A DNA stretch of 7,878 bases, from assembly GCA_002418465.1 (NCBI GenBank), contig DIEE01000132.1, forward strand, positions 1 to 7,878, read 5' to 3'. How positions within the stretch are numbered: position 1 is the first letter of the stretch; every line of letters begins with the position of its first letter. Below are positions 7,186 through 7,878 of the stretch, one piece after another. The translations under genes and the position numbers were made by a program. This stretch comes from Pseudomonas sp. UBA5782. GTDB taxonomy: Bacteria; Pseudomonadota; Gammaproteobacteria; Pseudomonadales; Pseudomonadaceae. The notes under the pieces are model-generated. The model was given only the letters and a program-made list of their open reading frames with translations. It had not been told where the DNA came from and made no database searches.

Positions 7186-7207
7186 CGTAGGGTGCGCCAT
7201 GCGCACC
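7186..7207. repeat. Second REP-like palindrome, tandem copy
   Basis: CGTAGGGTGCGC (7186-7197) exactly repeats the left arm of the preceding palindrome 32 bases later. It is followed by loop CAT and GCGCACC (7201-7207). The stem is 7 bases, and the trailing CTAC is absent (GTGG instead), giving the asymmetric GTAG-plus-hairpin form of a canonical REP. CCCTACG at 7174-7180 and CGTAGGG at 7186-7192 can also pair with each other, allowing alternative folds. Confidence 0.68.
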
Positions 7208-7265
7208 GTGGAGCCGCGGGTGGCGCGCTGGGCGCCGCCGGCGGTCGGTCGGTTCGGTCGAGTGC

Positions 7266-7878
7266 TCAGGGCGCGGCTCCGATGAGCGCGAACGAGCTCA
7301 GGCTGACCCTGTGTTCGGCGGTCAGGTAATCGCGCCGTTCCAGGCGTTCGCGCTGGAAGCGGGCGTCGCGCGACAGGCGCGAGAACCAGTAGAGCAGCTC
7401 GTCGGTGGCGCCGTCGGGCTCCTGTTCCAGCAGCCAGAGCATCAGGTCCGGCAGCGGCAGGGCGTCCTCGCAGCGGTCGAGCATTTCCCGCGCGGTGCGC
7501 GGTGCGCGCGGCGAGTCGCCCTTGCGCGTGCCGCTGGCGCGGGGGAACTGTGCCGGCTTCGGCTCGAAGCGTGCCAGCGCGTAGACGTAGGCCTCGACCT
7601 GCGATGCGCTGCCGAGGAAGATGCTCTGCGGCCGGCTTTGCAGCGGCAGCGAGGCCTGCGGCACGGCGTCGAGGCCTTTCTTGCGGATCGCCGACAGCGC
7701 CAGCGCGGCGCCGCGGGTCACCGCGTTGTGCCGACGCGCTTCCTCGCGCAGCGGCAGCAGCAGTTCGCGGGCGCGGCGCAGGGTCAGCTGGGCGGTGGTC
7801 TGCATTTCCAGGATGCGTGCGTGGGTGCGCAGCAGCAGGTCGTCGTCGACCAGTTGGCCGAGGCGCTGCTGTTCGCCG
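7266..7878 (-). CDS. mksF: MksF, kleisin-like subunit of the MksBEF condensin (C-terminal part)
   Basis: The last 203 residues of a protein are visible, ending in SSFALIGAAP. The frame stays open to the right window edge, so the start lies beyond it. An in-frame ATG at 7805 is internal: the preceding codons (reading LLLRTHARILE) continue the same helical protein. Position directly before mksE and mksB identifies it as the kleisin-like subunit, equivalent to MukF/JetA. Such proteins are typically around 400-500 residues, so roughly half is missing. The visible part has a helical stretch rich in Arg and Glu, a basic low-complexity linker (about RASGTRKGDSPRAPRT), and a C-terminal region (LPLPDLMLWLLEQ to the end) that fits the winged-helix cap binding the SMC head. 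I did not recognise a diagnostic motif, so the call rests mainly on gene order. Confidence 0.78.
   Translation of the reverse strand, partial: GEQQRLGQLVDDDLLLRTHARILEMQTTAQLTLRRARELLLPLREEARRHNAVTRGAALALSAIRKKGLDAVPQASLPLQSRPQSIFLGSASQVEAYVYALARFEPKPAQFPRASGTRKGDSPRAPRTAREMLDRCEDALPLPDLMLWLLEQEPDGATDELLYWFSRLSRDARFQRERLERRDYLTAEHRVSLSSFALIGAAP

Larger units (their letters stand above)
7134..7265. other. Intergenic gap between mksF and mksE
   Basis: This 132-base gap is unusual in an otherwise packed operon and is mostly taken up by two REP-like palindromes (7154-7207). The remainder (7208-7265) is GC-rich with GGTCGGTCGGTTCGGTCG-type short repetition near 7245-7260. I saw no convincing -10/-35 promoter for mksE on the minus strand and no small gene. 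Confidence 0.5.

Noticed and set aside
7266..7805. Treating the ATG at 7805 as the start of a complete 179-residue gene
   Set aside because: The frame continues without a stop to the window edge with plausible protein sequence, and gene order predicts a kleisin of more than twice this length.

Overview
The window looks like chromosomal DNA from a high-GC gammaproteobacterium, most likely Pseudomonas sensu lato (mendocina/stutzeri-like). This rests on the strongly GC-biased third codon positions, the MksFEB condensin cluster, and GTAG-headed REP-type palindromes between genes. The genus is inferred from gene content and repeat style; no marker gene is present to fix it.

The layout is two convergent operons. 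The left part (about 1-3513, plus strand) is a lipid-transport operon of the PqiAB/LetAB type. It holds two consecutive single-domain PqiA-family inner-membrane proteins (the first cut by the window edge), then a 763-residue MCE protein. The three genes overlap by 14 and 8 bases and are almost certainly co-transcribed and translationally coupled. The MCE protein has one N-terminal membrane anchor and six MCE domains, arranged as three copies of a two-domain unit with a regular 237-238 residue period. By analogy with E. coli LetA/LetB and PqiA/PqiB, the membrane proteins would form the inner-membrane partner, and the MCE protein would build a tube across the periplasm towards the outer membrane.

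A 135-base convergent intergenic region (3514-3648) is nearly filled by an inverted pair of REP-like hairpins (a REPIN), a third single copy, and a small palindrome overlapping the mksB stop codon.

The right part (3649-7878, minus strand) is the MksBEF condensin operon, read mksF (C-terminal half only, running off the right edge), mksE, mksB. MksB is the SMC-type ATPase, MksE the small winged-helix (kite) subunit and MksF the kleisin-like bridge. mksE and mksB share an ATGA start/stop overlap. A 132-base gap carrying two REP-like palindromes of a second sequence type separates mksF from mksE. No mksG/jetD nuclease follows mksB, so the visible part looks like the chromosome-maintenance form and not the plasmid-defence (Wadjet-like) form.

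No RNA genes, insertion sequences, CRISPR arrays or prophage genes were seen. The region is mostly ordinary core genome. The points of interest are the split-LetA/six-MCE arrangement and the two types of REP-like elements.
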